The notes under the pieces are model-generated. The model was given only the letters and a program-made list of their open reading frames with translations. It was not told where the DNA came from and ran no database searches. A program made the translations under genes and the position numbers. A stretch of DNA of 64,000 nt. Origin: Rhodanobacter sp. C05. GTDB lineage: Bacteria > Pseudomonadota > Gammaproteobacteria > Xanthomonadales > Rhodanobacteraceae. Positions 9,359-18,347 of the stretch are shown here, one piece after another; positions within the stretch are counted from its first letter, which is position 1; every line of letters begins with the position of its first letter. The stretch lies in NCBI RefSeq assembly GCF_002001165.1, contig NZ_MUNQ01000006.1, forward strand, positions 124,001 through 188,000, given 5' to 3'.

Positions 9359-9396
9359 ACTGATTGATCGTAAACGGACTGATTGATCGTAAACGG
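9359..9396. repeat. Perfect 19-bp tandem duplication
   Basis: ACTGATTGATCGTAAACGG occurs twice in immediate succession (9359-9377 and 9378-9396) between the ssb terminator and the GH27 remnant. It could be a duplicated regulatory site or simple slippage; nothing nearby decides this. Confidence 0.7.
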
Positions 9397-9473
9397 AGAT
9401 CAACAGTGGATATGGGTAAGGCAACTGGCCCTCGATTTTTCGGGGGTTTTGCTTTTCTAAGTCGGACTTTGGC

Positions 9474-9771
9474 TCACTGACCAATAAGGAAGTGATAGCC
9501 ATCGATCAGGGTCCGCTTGGCGTGCAGGCGAGCCGGGTGGCCAAGCACGGCGTGGGCCCCGCCCCTGAAAGGCGGCGGTTGCGCCGTCGTCCTGCTGAAT
9601 CGCAGCAAGGCCAGCCACCCGATCACGGTGACGTGGGAGGACTTGCACCTTCCTTCATCGTTGGGTCTGAAGATGCGCGACTTGTGGACTCACCAGGATT
9701 TGTACGGGGCCAACGGCAGCTTCTCCGTGGAGGTGCCGTCTCATGGCGTGGTGATGGTTCGGCTGGACTGA
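9474..9771 (+). pseudogene. Degraded 3' end of a GH27 alpha-galactosidase
   Basis: In one frame 9477-9540 reads LTNKEVIAIDQGPLGVQ, the hallmark GH27 strand after the catalytic barrel (usually NKEVIAVDQDPLG). A frameshift near 9540-9560 moves the reading into the next frame: PLKGGGCAVVLLNRS, MRDLWTHQDLYGANGSFSV and PSHGVVMVRLD, which is the C-terminal beta-sandwich of the same family with a proper stop at 9769-9771. The first 300 or so residues of such an enzyme are absent. What remains is therefore a 5'-deleted and frameshifted relic. It lies close to a galactose catabolic operon, which fits a former alpha-galactoside function. Confidence 0.72.
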
Positions 9772-9920
9772 TTCGTCGGGTTGTTGTCGCTGGTGCAAAA
9801 CACCAGCCGCCTGACCGCTTTCGCCACCTCGCTGCCCGCGATCGCCTTGATCGCTTACGGCTCAACTGGCAGTTATCGGCCAGAAGCGGACGGTCAGTCT
9901 CATGAAGTGTCGACGCAGGA

Positions 9921-11351
9921 TCAGGGCGAGGGATGCCTGACCTGCTGTTGGCCATGTCCATAAAACAGTAACCCGATACCGATCAGCAGTGCCGAGCCTC
10001 CCACCACCTTGAGCAGGAACAGGCTTGGATTGCTGCTGTCGGCGGGCGGAATCATCGAGGTGACGATTGCCAGCAAGGTGACCGCGAAACCGGTCAGTGC
10101 GGCCAGCCAGCAGCCGAGGGTGCCGCCGGGCGACAGGTTGACGCCTTCATTGCGGCCGGCAGCGCGGCGGCGCAGCAGCGGAAACGCCAGCAGGATGTAG
10201 AGCAGGGGCAGCAGCGACATGATGGCGGTCATGTCGACCAGGATAATGTAGGCCTCGTGGATGCTTGAGCCGGACAGCGCCGCCGCCAGTACCAGCGAAG
10301 TCAGGATGCCCTGTGTGATCAAGGCCACATGGGGCGTGCCGTATCTGGGGTGCAGACGCCCCAGCGCGACGGGCAGGTAGCGATCGACGCCCACCACGAA
10401 GGGCAGGCGGGCTGTGCCTGTGACCCACGCGGAGATGGAGCCGATCGTGCCGACCGTAACCAGTGCCGCAGTCAGCGAGCCGAACATTGGCAGGCCGATC
10501 CGTTCGCCGATCGCGGACAGCGCCTGCGGGATGCCGGCGATGATGTCGATCGTCGACGCGGGCAGCGCGACCAGCAGGGATGCCGTGCCGGCGATATAGA
10601 TGGCCGCAATGACGACGCAGGAAATCAGCGTGGCGCGCGGAATCTGCCGGCGCGGGTCCTTGATTTCTCCACCTAGGATCAGCCCGAGTTCAAGACCCTG
10701 GAAGGCAAGGGCCATCGTCGCGAAGGTGGAGAAGGTCGCGAGCTTGCTGAAGTCAGGCAGCACGTTCGCCGTGGTGATCGCAGTGGCCGGACCGAACCGG
10801 TACGCGGCCACCGCGCCGGCAACGAGGATGAGTGCCGCCGCCGACCAGGTCGCGATGCCGCCGATGTTCTGCAGCCACTTGGCGCGTTCGAGACCGAGGA
10901 TGCCGAGCCCGGTCGCGGCCCATAGCACCGTCAGGCAGTAGACGAGGTTGTAGCTGCCGTCGCCGGCATGCGCCAGCCCGCGATCGCCGCCGACATGCAG
11001 AAAGATGCCGGCGCTGAACAGCAGCGCGAACGGGAAATAGACCAGGTTGGAGACCCAGTAAGTCCAGCCGGCGATGAAGCCATGCACGTCGCCGAACGCG
11101 GTCTTCGACCACAGGTACAGGCCGCCTTGTCCGGGCACGCGCGAACTCAGTTCGAGCACCGCCAGCGCCAGGGGAATGAAGAAGCCAACGAGTCCCAGAA
11201 GCCACAGCATCAGGCTCGAAGGCCCCACCTGCGCTGCCATCGACAGCCAACGCAGCGCGACGATCGCCGCGATGTTGAACAACACAAGATCTCGAGTGCC
11301 GAGCACACGATGCAGGCCAGGTTCATGCGTTGCTGCCGGCGTGGTGGTCAT
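9921..11351 (-). CDS. APC-superfamily amino-acid permease
   Basis: A 476-residue inner-membrane protein with about twelve hydrophobic helices. The N-terminus has the APC pattern HRVLGTRDLVLFNIAAIV (a broken first helix), followed by ELSSRVPGQGGLYLWSKTAFG and GWTYWVSNLVYFP, which resemble the glutamate/GABA antiporter and related groups. AFQGLELGLILGGEIKDPRRQIPRA is also family-typical (transmembrane 6 and the following loop). Substrate cannot be read from the sequence. It is alone on its strand; a REP-like palindrome lies upstream between it and the sugar transporter gene, so it is probably a separate unit. Confidence 0.85.
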   Translation of the reverse strand: MTTTPAATHEPGLHRVLGTRDLVLFNIAAIVALRWLSMAAQVGPSSLMLWLLGLVGFFIPLALAVLELSSRVPGQGGLYLWSKTAFGDVHGFIAGWTYWVSNLVYFPFALLFSAGIFLHVGGDRGLAHAGDGSYNLVYCLTVLWAATGLGILGLERAKWLQNIGGIATWSAAALILVAGAVAAYRFGPATAITTANVLPDFSKLATFSTFATMALAFQGLELGLILGGEIKDPRRQIPRATLISCVVIAAIYIAGTASLLVALPASTIDIIAGIPQALSAIGERIGLPMFGSLTAALVTVGTIGSISAWVTGTARLPFVVGVDRYLPVALGRLHPRYGTPHVALITQGILTSLVLAAALSGSSIHEAYIILVDMTAIMSLLPLLYILLAFPLLRRRAAGRNEGVNLSPGGTLGCWLAALTGFAVTLLAIVTSMIPPADSSNPSLFLLKVVGGSALLIGIGLLFYGHGQQQVRHPSP

Positions 11352-11427
11352 CGTGCGCTTCCCTAGGTGAGCGGTGGATTCAGCAAAAAAACGCAGCGGT
11401 TAGTGGGTGCCAAGGAAGCTTTTGCCC

Positions 11428-11504
11428 GTCATTCCAGCGAAAGCTGGAATCCAGCGTCTTCGTGCCTTGCAAGGGCACTGGATCCCAGCTTTCGCTGGGA
11501 TGAC
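11428..11504. repeat. REP/BIME-like inverted repeat
   Basis: Two 27-bp arms (11428-11454 and 11478-11504) form an imperfect inverted repeat with a 23-bp spacer. Each arm contains its own small palindrome (CCAGCGAAAGCTGG and CCCAGCTTTCGCTGGG) and begins or ends with the GTCAT/ATGAC element common to REP sequences of this group. It sits between two genes on the minus strand, and may act as an mRNA-stabilising or terminating structure. Confidence 0.7.
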
Positions 11505-11616
11505 GAGCTATTCAGAACATCCCTGACGCCCAAGCTCGATACCACGATGGTGGCGAGGCTGCAGCAGGTTCCATCGTCTGCCGCGCACCCCAACCATCGC
11601 AGCACCTTCGCCCGAA

Positions 11617-13062
11617 TCAGGCGGCGGCGTCTTCCGCTGCCTGCTTGCTGAAGCCGGTCGATGCAGCTGAGGGCTTGCTGCCGATCTCGCGCAGCGGCAG
11701 GCCGGCCATCAGGTTGCGTTCGATCTGTTCCAGGGAGACATTCTTCGTTTCCGGGATCAGCACGAAGGTGATCACCAGGAAGACGAGATTCAGCGCCGCA
11801 TACAGCCAGAACGTTGCAGCGTTGCCGATGCCGTTGAGCAGGGTCAGGAAGGTGGCGCCGACGATCATGTTGGCGACCCAGTTGGTGAAGGTCGAGCAAC
11901 CGATGCCGAAATCGCGGCCCTTCAGCGGCTGCACTTCCGAACACAGCGCCCAGATCAGCGGGCCGGCGGACATCGCAAAGCCGACGATGAAGGTCAGCAG
12001 CATGGCCACCGTGAAAATCTGCTCGCCGTGCGTGGCGATGCCCAGATGCATCATCGTGCCGACCAGGCCCAGGCCCACCGCCATCACGCTGAAGCCGGTG
12101 TACAGGATCGGCTTGCGGCCCCAGCGGTCGACCAGGCCGATCGCGATGAAGGTGGCCAGCACGTTGGTCAGGCCGACCACCGCGGTGAACCACATCTGTG
12201 CCGAGGTGGCGTAGCCCATGTCCTGGAAGATGCGCGGCGCGTAGTACATCACCACGTTCATGCCGGTGAACTGCTGCATCACCTGCAGCAGCACGCCCAG
12301 GCCGACCGAGCGACGGAAGTTGCGATTCTCCAGGAACAGGTGCCAGCCGCGTTGCGGCATCTTCAGCTGCTCCTCGATGTCGGCTACTTCACGCGCGACA
12401 TGGCCGGCATCGCCGCGCAACTTCTGCAGCACGTCGGTGGCCTCCTGTTTGCGACCGCGCATCATCAACCAGCGTGGGCTGTCCGGCAGCAGGAACAGGC
12501 CGAGCAGGAACAGGATGCCGGGAATCGCGATGATGCCCAGCATCCAGCGCCAGTTGCCGCTGTAGCTGAAGGCGGTATCGGACAGGAACGCCACCAGGAT
12601 GCCGATGGTGATCATCAGCTGGTACAAAGAGATCATCGCGCCGCGGATATGTTCCTCGGCCACCTCGGCCAGGTACAGCGGTGCGGTGAAGGTGGCCACA
12701 CCGATCGCCAGACCCAGGATCAGCCGCGCCGCGACCAGTGTCTGCGGCGACCATGCCATGCCGCTGAGCAGCGAACCGGCCACGAACAGCACGCCGCCGA
12801 GGATCAGCGAACGCTTGCGCCCCAGCGTCGCGGACATCCAGCCCGCGCCCAGTGCGCCGATCGCCGCGCCGAGCATCATCGAGCTGACGATCCACTCGAT
12901 CATGTGATCGGAGATCTGGAACTCTTTCTGGATGAACTGGGTGGCGCCGGAAATCACGCCGATGTCCAGGCCGAACATCAGGCCGGCAAGCGCGGCCAGC
13001 ATGCAGGTGAACAGGGCCGTGGTGCGGGACGGACGGAGCGGGGATGTCGCGACAGTATTCAT
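11617..13062 (-). CDS. Sugar:proton symporter, MFS sugar-porter family (GalP/XylE-like)
   Basis: A 481-residue twelve-helix transporter of the MFS sugar-porter family. Diagnostic motifs are present: FGLDIGVISGA in helix 1, GRKRSLILGG in the first loop, YLAEVAEEHIRGAMISLYQL, PDSPRWLMMRGR after helix 6, QQFTGMNVVMYYAP in helix 7, and a final PETKNVSLEQIE. The gene lies directly downstream of a galactose oxidation operon on the same strand (69 bp after the lactonase stop). Galactose is therefore the likely cargo, an inference from context, since xylose or arabinose transporters look the same at this level. Confidence 0.88.
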   Translation of the reverse strand: MNTVATSPLRPSRTTALFTCMLAALAGLMFGLDIGVISGATQFIQKEFQISDHMIEWIVSSMMLGAAIGALGAGWMSATLGRKRSLILGGVLFVAGSLLSGMAWSPQTLVAARLILGLAIGVATFTAPLYLAEVAEEHIRGAMISLYQLMITIGILVAFLSDTAFSYSGNWRWMLGIIAIPGILFLLGLFLLPDSPRWLMMRGRKQEATDVLQKLRGDAGHVAREVADIEEQLKMPQRGWHLFLENRNFRRSVGLGVLLQVMQQFTGMNVVMYYAPRIFQDMGYATSAQMWFTAVVGLTNVLATFIAIGLVDRWGRKPILYTGFSVMAVGLGLVGTMMHLGIATHGEQIFTVAMLLTFIVGFAMSAGPLIWALCSEVQPLKGRDFGIGCSTFTNWVANMIVGATFLTLLNGIGNAATFWLYAALNLVFLVITFVLIPETKNVSLEQIERNLMAGLPLREIGSKPSAASTGFSKQAAEDAAA

Positions 13063-13131
13063 GAAGGAAATCCTGCAGGCCGTGGATGGCGATGGGCGGT
13101 TGGATGAGCAGCGGTTTTCATGGAGTGATTC

Positions 13132-14034
13132 TCACGCCGGCATGCCGACGAAACGTGGCTCGGGCAGGCCGCGCACATCGAGCCGCGAACGGAACAGCGC
13201 GCCGGCGTGGACGTCGGCGTCCAGCTGCGCTGCGGACAGTCCATCGCGCGCGCTGGTGACATACAACGTGTCGAGATCGGGACCGCCGAAGGCGGGGCGG
13301 GTCGGCTGGCGCGCCGGCACCGGCAGCATCTGGCGCAGCGAGCCGTCAGCGGCATAGCAGACCACGCGAGCCAGGCCCCATTGCGCGTTCCACAGCGAAC
13401 CCTCGGCGTCGACACACGAGCCATCCGGTTCACCGGCAACATCGCCCAGGTCCGCAAACAATTGCGGTGTGCCCAGCGTGTCGCCGTACTCGCAGCGCTG
13501 GATGCAGCGTGCCGGCGAGTCGCAGTAGTACATCGTGGTGCCATCGGGACTGAAGGCGATGCTGTTGCTGATGGCCACCTTAGGCAGTGCGATCTGTTCC
13601 AGACCGAGGTCGGCATTGAGCCGCCAGAAACTGCCAAGTGCCTGCTTGCTGCCCTCGGCGGGCTCGTGCATCGTGCCGAACACGAAGCGGCCCTGGCGAT
13701 CGCAGGCGCCGTCGTTGCAGCGTGTCGGCAGGTCGGGTTCGATCTCGTGCAGTGTCTGCAGCTGGCCATCGGCGAGGCGGAAAAACGCCAATCGCGTGGT
13801 CAGCGCCAGCAGCAGCCAGCCATCGTTTTCGCATAGCGCGAACGAGGCGAGTCGCTCGGGCATCGGCCAGTGTTCCAACGCACCGCTGACAGGGTGCAGG
13901 CGGTACAGCGTGGCGTGCTGGATGTCGGTCCAGTACAGCGCCTGCGCTCGTTCGCACCAGACGATGCCTTCACCCAGGGTATTGCCGGCGTCCAGCGCAA
14001 CGTCCATCGGCGCCAGTACGGTCGGCACCGTCAT
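13132..14034 (-). CDS. SMP-30/gluconolactonase-family sugar lactonase (probable galactonolactonase)
   Basis: A 300-residue six-bladed propeller enzyme expected to open galactono-lactone to galactonate with a divalent metal. Metal and active-site stretches of the family are visible: NTLGEGIVWCERAQALYWTD (conserved Glu), RCNDGACDRQGRFVFGTM, SNSIAFSPDGTTMYYCDS, and GEPDGSCVDAEGSLWNAQWG (conserved Asp). ATG 14034 is chosen because it overlaps the stop of the upstream SDR gene by 4 nt (ATGA) and begins the family N-terminus; the open frame upstream is just the SDR gene out of frame. It works between the sugar dehydrogenase and DgoD. L-arabinonolactonase is the main alternative specificity. Confidence 0.85.
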   Translation of the reverse strand: MTVPTVLAPMDVALDAGNTLGEGIVWCERAQALYWTDIQHATLYRLHPVSGALEHWPMPERLASFALCENDGWLLLALTTRLAFFRLADGQLQTLHEIEPDLPTRCNDGACDRQGRFVFGTMHEPAEGSKQALGSFWRLNADLGLEQIALPKVAISNSIAFSPDGTTMYYCDSPARCIQRCEYGDTLGTPQLFADLGDVAGEPDGSCVDAEGSLWNAQWGLARVVCYAADGSLRQMLPVPARQPTRPAFGGPDLDTLYVTSARDGLSAAQLDADVHAGALFRSRLDVRGLPEPRFVGMPA

Positions 14035-14795
14035 ACCCAGCCGCCGTCCACGATGAAATCCTGTCCGGTACACATGCGGCTGTCGTCGGCAGCGAGGAAC
14101 AGGGCGGCGCGTGCCAGATCCTCGGCCATCAGGAAGCCGGGCATGCATTGCGTGCGCGCAATCTCCTCGCGACCGGCATCGTCCAGCCACAGGCGCACCT
14201 GCTTGTCGGTGATCACCCAACCCGGCACCAGACTGTTGATACGAATCTTCTGCTGGCCGAGTTCGCGCGCCATGCCGTTGACGAAGCCGTGTACGGCGGC
14301 CTTGGCCATCGCGTACAGCGGATAGCCTGCATTCTTTTTCATCCAGCCGGTGGAGCCCAGGCAGATGATCGAGCCGCCGCCGAGCTGACGCATGTCGGGA
14401 ATCACCGCCCGGGTGGTGAAGATCTGGTGACGCAGGTTCACCGCCACGTTGCGCTCGAAGTCGGCCGCGTCGATGTCGGCCAGTGCATGGCGTGCGTCGT
14501 TGGCCGCGTTGTTGACCAGCACGGCAATCGGTCCGATCTGCGCACGTGCCGCAACGATCGCAGCATGAAGCGCGTCAAGGTCGGTGAGATCACAATGCAG
14601 ATAGTGCGGTGCATGCGGCACGTCGGCGAGCGACGTACATAGCGACGCCGCGCTGGCATCGTCCACATCGAGAAACGCCACCCGCGCACCCTGGCGCGCG
14701 AAGCCTTCGACGAAGGCCGCGCCGATGCCGCTGGCGCCGCCGGTGATCAGCACGCTGCGACCGATCAGGCTGGGATAGCTGGCGAACGAAGGCAT
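14031..14795 (-). CDS. SDR-family sugar 1-dehydrogenase (probable D-galactose dehydrogenase)
   Basis: A 254-residue classical short-chain dehydrogenase. It has a Rossmann motif TGGASGIG near residues 18-25, an acidic Asp after strand 2 (FLDVDD) that favours NAD+, NNAAND near 95-100, catalytic Ser148, and the Tyr161/Lys165 pair in YPLYAMAKAA. It ends ...FIVDGGWV as usual for the family. Start ATG 14795 begins at the fold; upstream in-frame sequence is antisense to the dgoD tail. With a lactonase, DgoD, DgoA and DgoK in the same transcription unit it probably oxidises galactose to galactono-1,5-lactone, the first De Ley-Doudoroff step. Fucose or arabinose dehydrogenase activity cannot be excluded. 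Confidence 0.85.
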   Translation of the reverse strand: MPSFASYPSLIGRSVLITGGASGIGAAFVEGFARQGARVAFLDVDDASAASLCTSLADVPHAPHYLHCDLTDLDALHAAIVAARAQIGPIAVLVNNAANDARHALADIDAADFERNVAVNLRHQIFTTRAVIPDMRQLGGGSIICLGSTGWMKKNAGYPLYAMAKAAVHGFVNGMARELGQQKIRINSLVPGWVITDKQVRLWLDDAGREEIARTQCMPGFLMAEDLARAALFLAADDSRMCTGQDFIVDGGWV

Positions 14796-14826
14796 CAGCA
14801 GACTCCGGAATCGAGGGAAGGCATGC

Positions 14827-15975
14827 TCACCATTCGGCGACACTGCCATCGTCGTGGCGCCATAGCGGATTGCGCCAGCGATGACCGGCTTCGGCACGCT
14901 CGACGACGTAGGCTTCGTTGACCTCGATGCCGAGGCCGGGGCCACCGGGAATCGTGACGTAGCCATCTGCGTAGGCGAATACATTGCGGTCGACCACATA
15001 GTCGAGCAGGTCGTTGGCGGCGTTGTAATGGATGCCCAGGCTCTGTTCCTGGATGAAGGCGTTGTGGCACACCGCATCGAGCTGCAGATTCGCCGCCAGC
15101 GCGATCGGCCCAAGCGGACAGTGCAGCGCCAGCGCCACATCGTAGGCTTCCGCCATCGCGGCGATCTTGCGGGTTTCGGTGATGCCGCCGGCGTGCGAAG
15201 GGTCGGGCTGGATGATGTCGACGCCACCCATTTGCAGCACGCGCTTGAAGTCGTAACGCGTATACAGGCGCTCGCCCAGCGCGATCGGTGCCGGCGCGAT
15301 GCTGGCGAGTTCCGGAATCGCATCCAGATGCTCGGACAGCACCGGCTCCTCGATGAACATCAGCTTGTACGGCGCCAGTTCGCGCATCAGCACCTTGGCC
15401 ATCGGCTTGTGCACGCGGCCGTGGAAGTCGATGGCCAGGCCGATGTTCGGGCCAACCGCCTCGCGCACGGCCTGCACGTTCTCCAGCACACGCTCGACCT
15501 TGGCGTGGCTGTCGACGAAGTGCATCTCCTCGGTGCCATTCATCTTGACTGCGGTGAAGCCGCGTTCGACCGCGGCCTTGGCGGCCTTGGCCGTATCCGC
15601 CGGGCGGTCGCCACCGATCCACGAGTACACGCGAATGCGCTCGCGCACCGGGCCGCCGAGCAGCTCGTGCACCGGGACACCGAGATGCTTGCCCTTGATA
15701 TCCCATAGCGCCTGGTCGACGCCGGCGATCGCGCTCATCAGGATCGGGCCGCCGCGGTAGAAGCTGCCGCGGTACATCACGTTCCACAGATCCTCGATGT
15801 GGCGCGGATCCTTGCCAATCAGGTAATCGGAAAGTTCATCGACGGCGGTGGCCACGGTATGTGCGCGACCTTCCACCACCGGTTCGCCCCAGCCGCAGAT
15901 GCCGGCATCGGTGTCAATGCGCAGGAAACACCAGCGTGGTGGCACCAGGAACGTAGTGAGTTTGGTGATCTTCAT
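14827..15975 (-). CDS. dgoD: D-galactonate dehydratase
   Basis: Enolase-superfamily enzyme converting D-galactonate to 2-keto-3-deoxy-galactonate. The 382-residue product starts [15 protein letters not shown]. Its catalytic residues fall at the positions known for E. coli DgoD: Asp183 and His185 (AIDFHGRVH), Glu209 (FIEEPVL), Glu235 ([11 protein letters not shown]) and His285 (ALHCPLGP). ATG 15975 is chosen because it overlaps the dgoA stop by 4 nt; an in-frame start at 16014 adds an extension unlike the family. The conserved numbering makes galactonate a much better substrate guess than mannonate or gluconate. Confidence 0.95.
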   Translation of the reverse strand: MKITKLTTFLVPPRWCFLRIDTDAGICGWGEPVVEGRAHTVATAVDELSDYLIGKDPRHIEDLWNVMYRGSFYRGGPILMSAIAGVDQALWDIKGKHLGVPVHELLGGPVRERIRVYSWIGGDRPADTAKAAKAAVERGFTAVKMNGTEEMHFVDSHAKVERVLENVQAVREAVGPNIGLAIDFHGRVHKPMAKVLMRELAPYKLMFIEEPVLSEHLDAIPELASIAPAPIALGERLYTRYDFKRVLQMGGVDIIQPDPSHAGGITETRKIAAMAEAYDVALALHCPLGPIALAANLQLDAVCHNAFIQEQSLGIHYNAANDLLDYVVDRNVFAYADGYVTIPGGPGLGIEVNEAYVVERAEAGHRWRNPLWRHDDGSVAEW

Positions 15976-16616
15976 GCACGGTGTTCCTTGGATTTTGGAG
16001 AGACAGCCGCCCATGCCTGTGCAAAGGCATGGGCGCGATGGGCGACTTCATCGGCATCGAGGCCGGGCGCATAGAGCGCGGAACCGATGCCGAACCCCTG
16101 CGCGCCAGCGGCAACCCATGGCGCCATGTTGTCGGGCGCGATGCCACCGACCGGCAGCACCGGTAGCTCTTTGGGCAGGACGGCACGCCAGGCCTTGAGT
16201 GCTTCAGGCGACACCTGGTCGGCGGGAAACAGCTTCAGGCCGTCGGCGCCAGCCGCCAGCGCAGCGAACGCTTCGGTGGGCGTGGCGACACCGGGCACGC
16301 AGACCATGCCGGCTTCCTTGGCTGCGCGGATCACGACGGTGTCGGCGTGTGGCATCACGATCAACCGGCCACCGGCGACGGCGACTTCTTTTACTTGTTC
16401 CGAGGTCATCACGGTGCCGGCGCCGATGAGATAGCTGTCGCCGAGAGACTGGGCGAGCCGACGAATGCTTTCCATCGGCTGCGGCGAGTTGAGCGGCACT
16501 TCCAGCACGCGAAAGCCGACATCAGCGAGCACGTGGCCGATGCTCACGGCTTCGTCGGGACGGATACCGCGCAGGATCGCGACGAGGGGCAGGGGATTGA
16601 GCCAGGAGCTCAGCAT
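15972..16616 (-). CDS. dgoA: 2-dehydro-3-deoxy-6-phosphogalactonate aldolase
   Basis: Class I aldolase of 214 residues that splits KDPGal into pyruvate and glyceraldehyde-3-phosphate. It begins [11 protein letters not shown], has the conserved Glu39 ([10 protein letters not shown]), and the Schiff-base Lys128 in [11 protein letters not shown], followed by the phosphate-binding GGIAPDNM and GFGIGSALY. Length is typical. ATG 16616 overlaps the 3' end of dgoK by 7 nt, and its stop overlaps the dgoD start by 4 nt, so translation of dgoK, dgoA and dgoD is probably coupled. Confidence 0.94.
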   Translation of the reverse strand: MLSSWLNPLPLVAILRGIRPDEAVSIGHVLADVGFRVLEVPLNSPQPMESIRRLAQSLGDSYLIGAGTVMTSEQVKEVAVAGGRLIVMPHADTVVIRAAKEAGMVCVPGVATPTEAFAALAAGADGLKLFPADQVSPEALKAWRAVLPKELPVLPVGGIAPDNMAPWVAAGAQGFGIGSALYAPGLDADEVAHRAHAFAQAWAAVSPKSKEHRA

Positions 16617-17554
16617 GAAGAAGTTTCCTTGGGCGCCGCGGACGAGTCGGTGCTGACCAGGCCGATATCGCAGGCAATCTGCCACAGCCCGTGCGCGGCG
16701 GCGTCCAGCAGGGAGTCGGCGAGATCGAGGTTGAAATGGGATGCGGCCAGTCGGTAACGCGCGCACAGCGCGGCATCGCCAATCAGTTGGAGCGGTGCGT
16801 CGTGGCGGAAACGATTCGTGGCAAGGCTGGAACGCAGCTCCTCACCGATCAGCAGGCCGGAGAGATATTCGGGCACCGCGTCCGGCGCCAGCGCACCGTC
16901 GAGCATCAAGGCGCGGGCGGAGAACAGCAGGCTGAATGCTCCCGCCGTGCCGCTGTCGCGTGCCGCGATGACACCGCGCGCAAACGCGTCGGTGTCCGCC
17001 GTGGCATCACCCGAGCCGGTGCATAGGATCGAATGCTGCCGTAGCAGCGCAAACAGTTCGCCCGTCATCAGGGTACGGAAATCGGCCACGGCGCCATCGC
17101 ACACGCGGGCCCACTTGCTGTGCGTGCCTGGCAGGATCCAGGTGGAATCGGAGATCAGCACCGGGTGCAAGGTAAGCGCGCCCAACAACTGGGTTTCCTC
17201 GCCGCGCATCACGTCGGGTCCTTGCGGGTTGCGCAGGCCGGGAACGATATGGACGTCCAAACCATCCTTCGCGCGCAGGCTGCGGACGGCGCTGCCGAGC
17301 TGCGCCGTGTCGGCGGGAAGGTCCATATACGGCACTTCCAGCCAGCCCTGGTGGCTGCCGACCATGCCGCAGGCCAGTCGGGGCAGCCGGGGCCAGTCCG
17401 CGGTGATATCAGTCAACGCAGCATCGAAGCCGCCATCCGGCAGATGGCGAATACCCCAGGGACGCGCCCGCGTTTCGCGGATTTCGCCAGCCTCATCGAG
17501 CCAGTAGGCGCGCAGGCTGGACGTACCCCAGTCGAGTCCGATCAAACCGCTCAT
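16610..17554 (-). CDS. dgoK: 2-dehydro-3-deoxygalactonokinase
   Basis: Kinase of 314 residues that phosphorylates 2-keto-3-deoxygalactonate with ATP before aldol cleavage. The N-terminal phosphate loop reads LIGLDWGTSSLRAYWLD. Further family stretches are GMVGSHQGWLEVPYMDLP, GEETQLLGAL, LPGTHSKWARV and MTGELFALLRQHS. ATG 17554 is used; the ATG eight codons earlier has no better ribosome site. It lies 46 bp downstream of the truncated beta-galactosidase and overlaps dgoA, so it belongs to one long minus-strand transcription unit running from GH42 to the GalP-like transporter. Confidence 0.93.
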   Translation of the reverse strand: MSGLIGLDWGTSSLRAYWLDEAGEIRETRARPWGIRHLPDGGFDAALTDITADWPRLPRLACGMVGSHQGWLEVPYMDLPADTAQLGSAVRSLRAKDGLDVHIVPGLRNPQGPDVMRGEETQLLGALTLHPVLISDSTWILPGTHSKWARVCDGAVADFRTLMTGELFALLRQHSILCTGSGDATADTDAFARGVIAARDSGTAGAFSLLFSARALMLDGALAPDAVPEYLSGLLIGEELRSSLATNRFRHDAPLQLIGDAALCARYRLAASHFNLDLADSLLDAAAHGLWQIACDIGLVSTDSSAAPKETSSC

Positions 17555-17600
17555 GGATTCAGGCTTTCCCCATGGCACACCGACATGGATGTTATGCGCA

Positions 17601-18345
17601 TCACGGCGTGGGGTCCTTCCAGATCAGCGTCTGCGCCGGAGCGAGTGGCACCTGGCCGTGCACGATCTTCGCGCTTGCCGGAAGCACGGGGGCAAACGGT
17701 TGCGGGTTGTAGTTCACCATCAAATCAAAGCCGCCGCGCCAGTCGATGAACACGCCCTTCGGCAGATCCTCGATCGCCACGTCCGCACGTTGATAGACGC
17801 TGCGCACAATCTCGCGTTCCAGTTCGCCATCATCGGTCGACACGCCAATCATGGTGACGCTGCCCTTGCCCAGCTTGCGGGTGGTCGCCGCCGCCTTGCC
17901 GGCGTAGTAATGATCGGCATACGTGGCGAGCACCTGGGTACCAGGGCGCGGCGTGAGTATGTCGGCCCAGCGGTGCCACTCGTACGTCTTCCCACCTGCA
18001 GCGACTTTCGCGCTGGCGTTTGACGGCAGCATGTCGAAGCCGTCGACATCGTCGCCGATCAGATCGAGGATCGGCGCATACCACGGGCCTTCATGGAACT
18101 GGCCGAGCTCATTCTTCTGACCGGTGCGGCTGGTCAGGATCAGGTGACCACCCTGTTCCACATAGCGCCGCCATTTGTCCGCCAGCTGCTGGCTGACCAT
18201 CTGGTAGGCCGGTGCGATCAGGAACGGATAGCGGTTGAAGTCATCGTCTTCCGCAACGAAATCCATCGGCGCGCCGGTACTCTTTATGGCCAACGTGTAG
18301 CCGTTGCGGTAGGACCAGCTGTTCCACAGCGTGGTTTGCGCCTCG
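17601..18345 (-). pseudogene. C-terminal part of a GH42 beta-galactosidase, 5' half lost
   Basis: About 245 residues remain. They match the trimerisation and C-terminal domains of GH42 enzymes: DFNRYPFLIAPAYQMVS, YVEQGGHLILTSRTGQ (the GH42M pattern), EWHRWADILTPRPGTQVLATY, GKGSVTMIGV, and a short C-terminal beta domain ending in LIWKDPTP. The catalytic TIM barrel with both glutamates is missing. The minus-strand frame remains open beyond 18345, but there it is simply antisense to the TonB receptor. The gene would have headed the galactose operon and released galactose from beta-galactosides. As it stands it cannot be a glycosidase. The break lies near 18320-18360, exactly where the facing receptor also starts abruptly. 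Confidence 0.82.
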
Positions 18346-18347
18346 AC

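Noticed and set aside
12028-13107. Plus-strand open frame opposite the sugar porter
   Set aside because: His/Gln/Arg-rich composition typical of antisense translation; the porter is clear on the minus strand.
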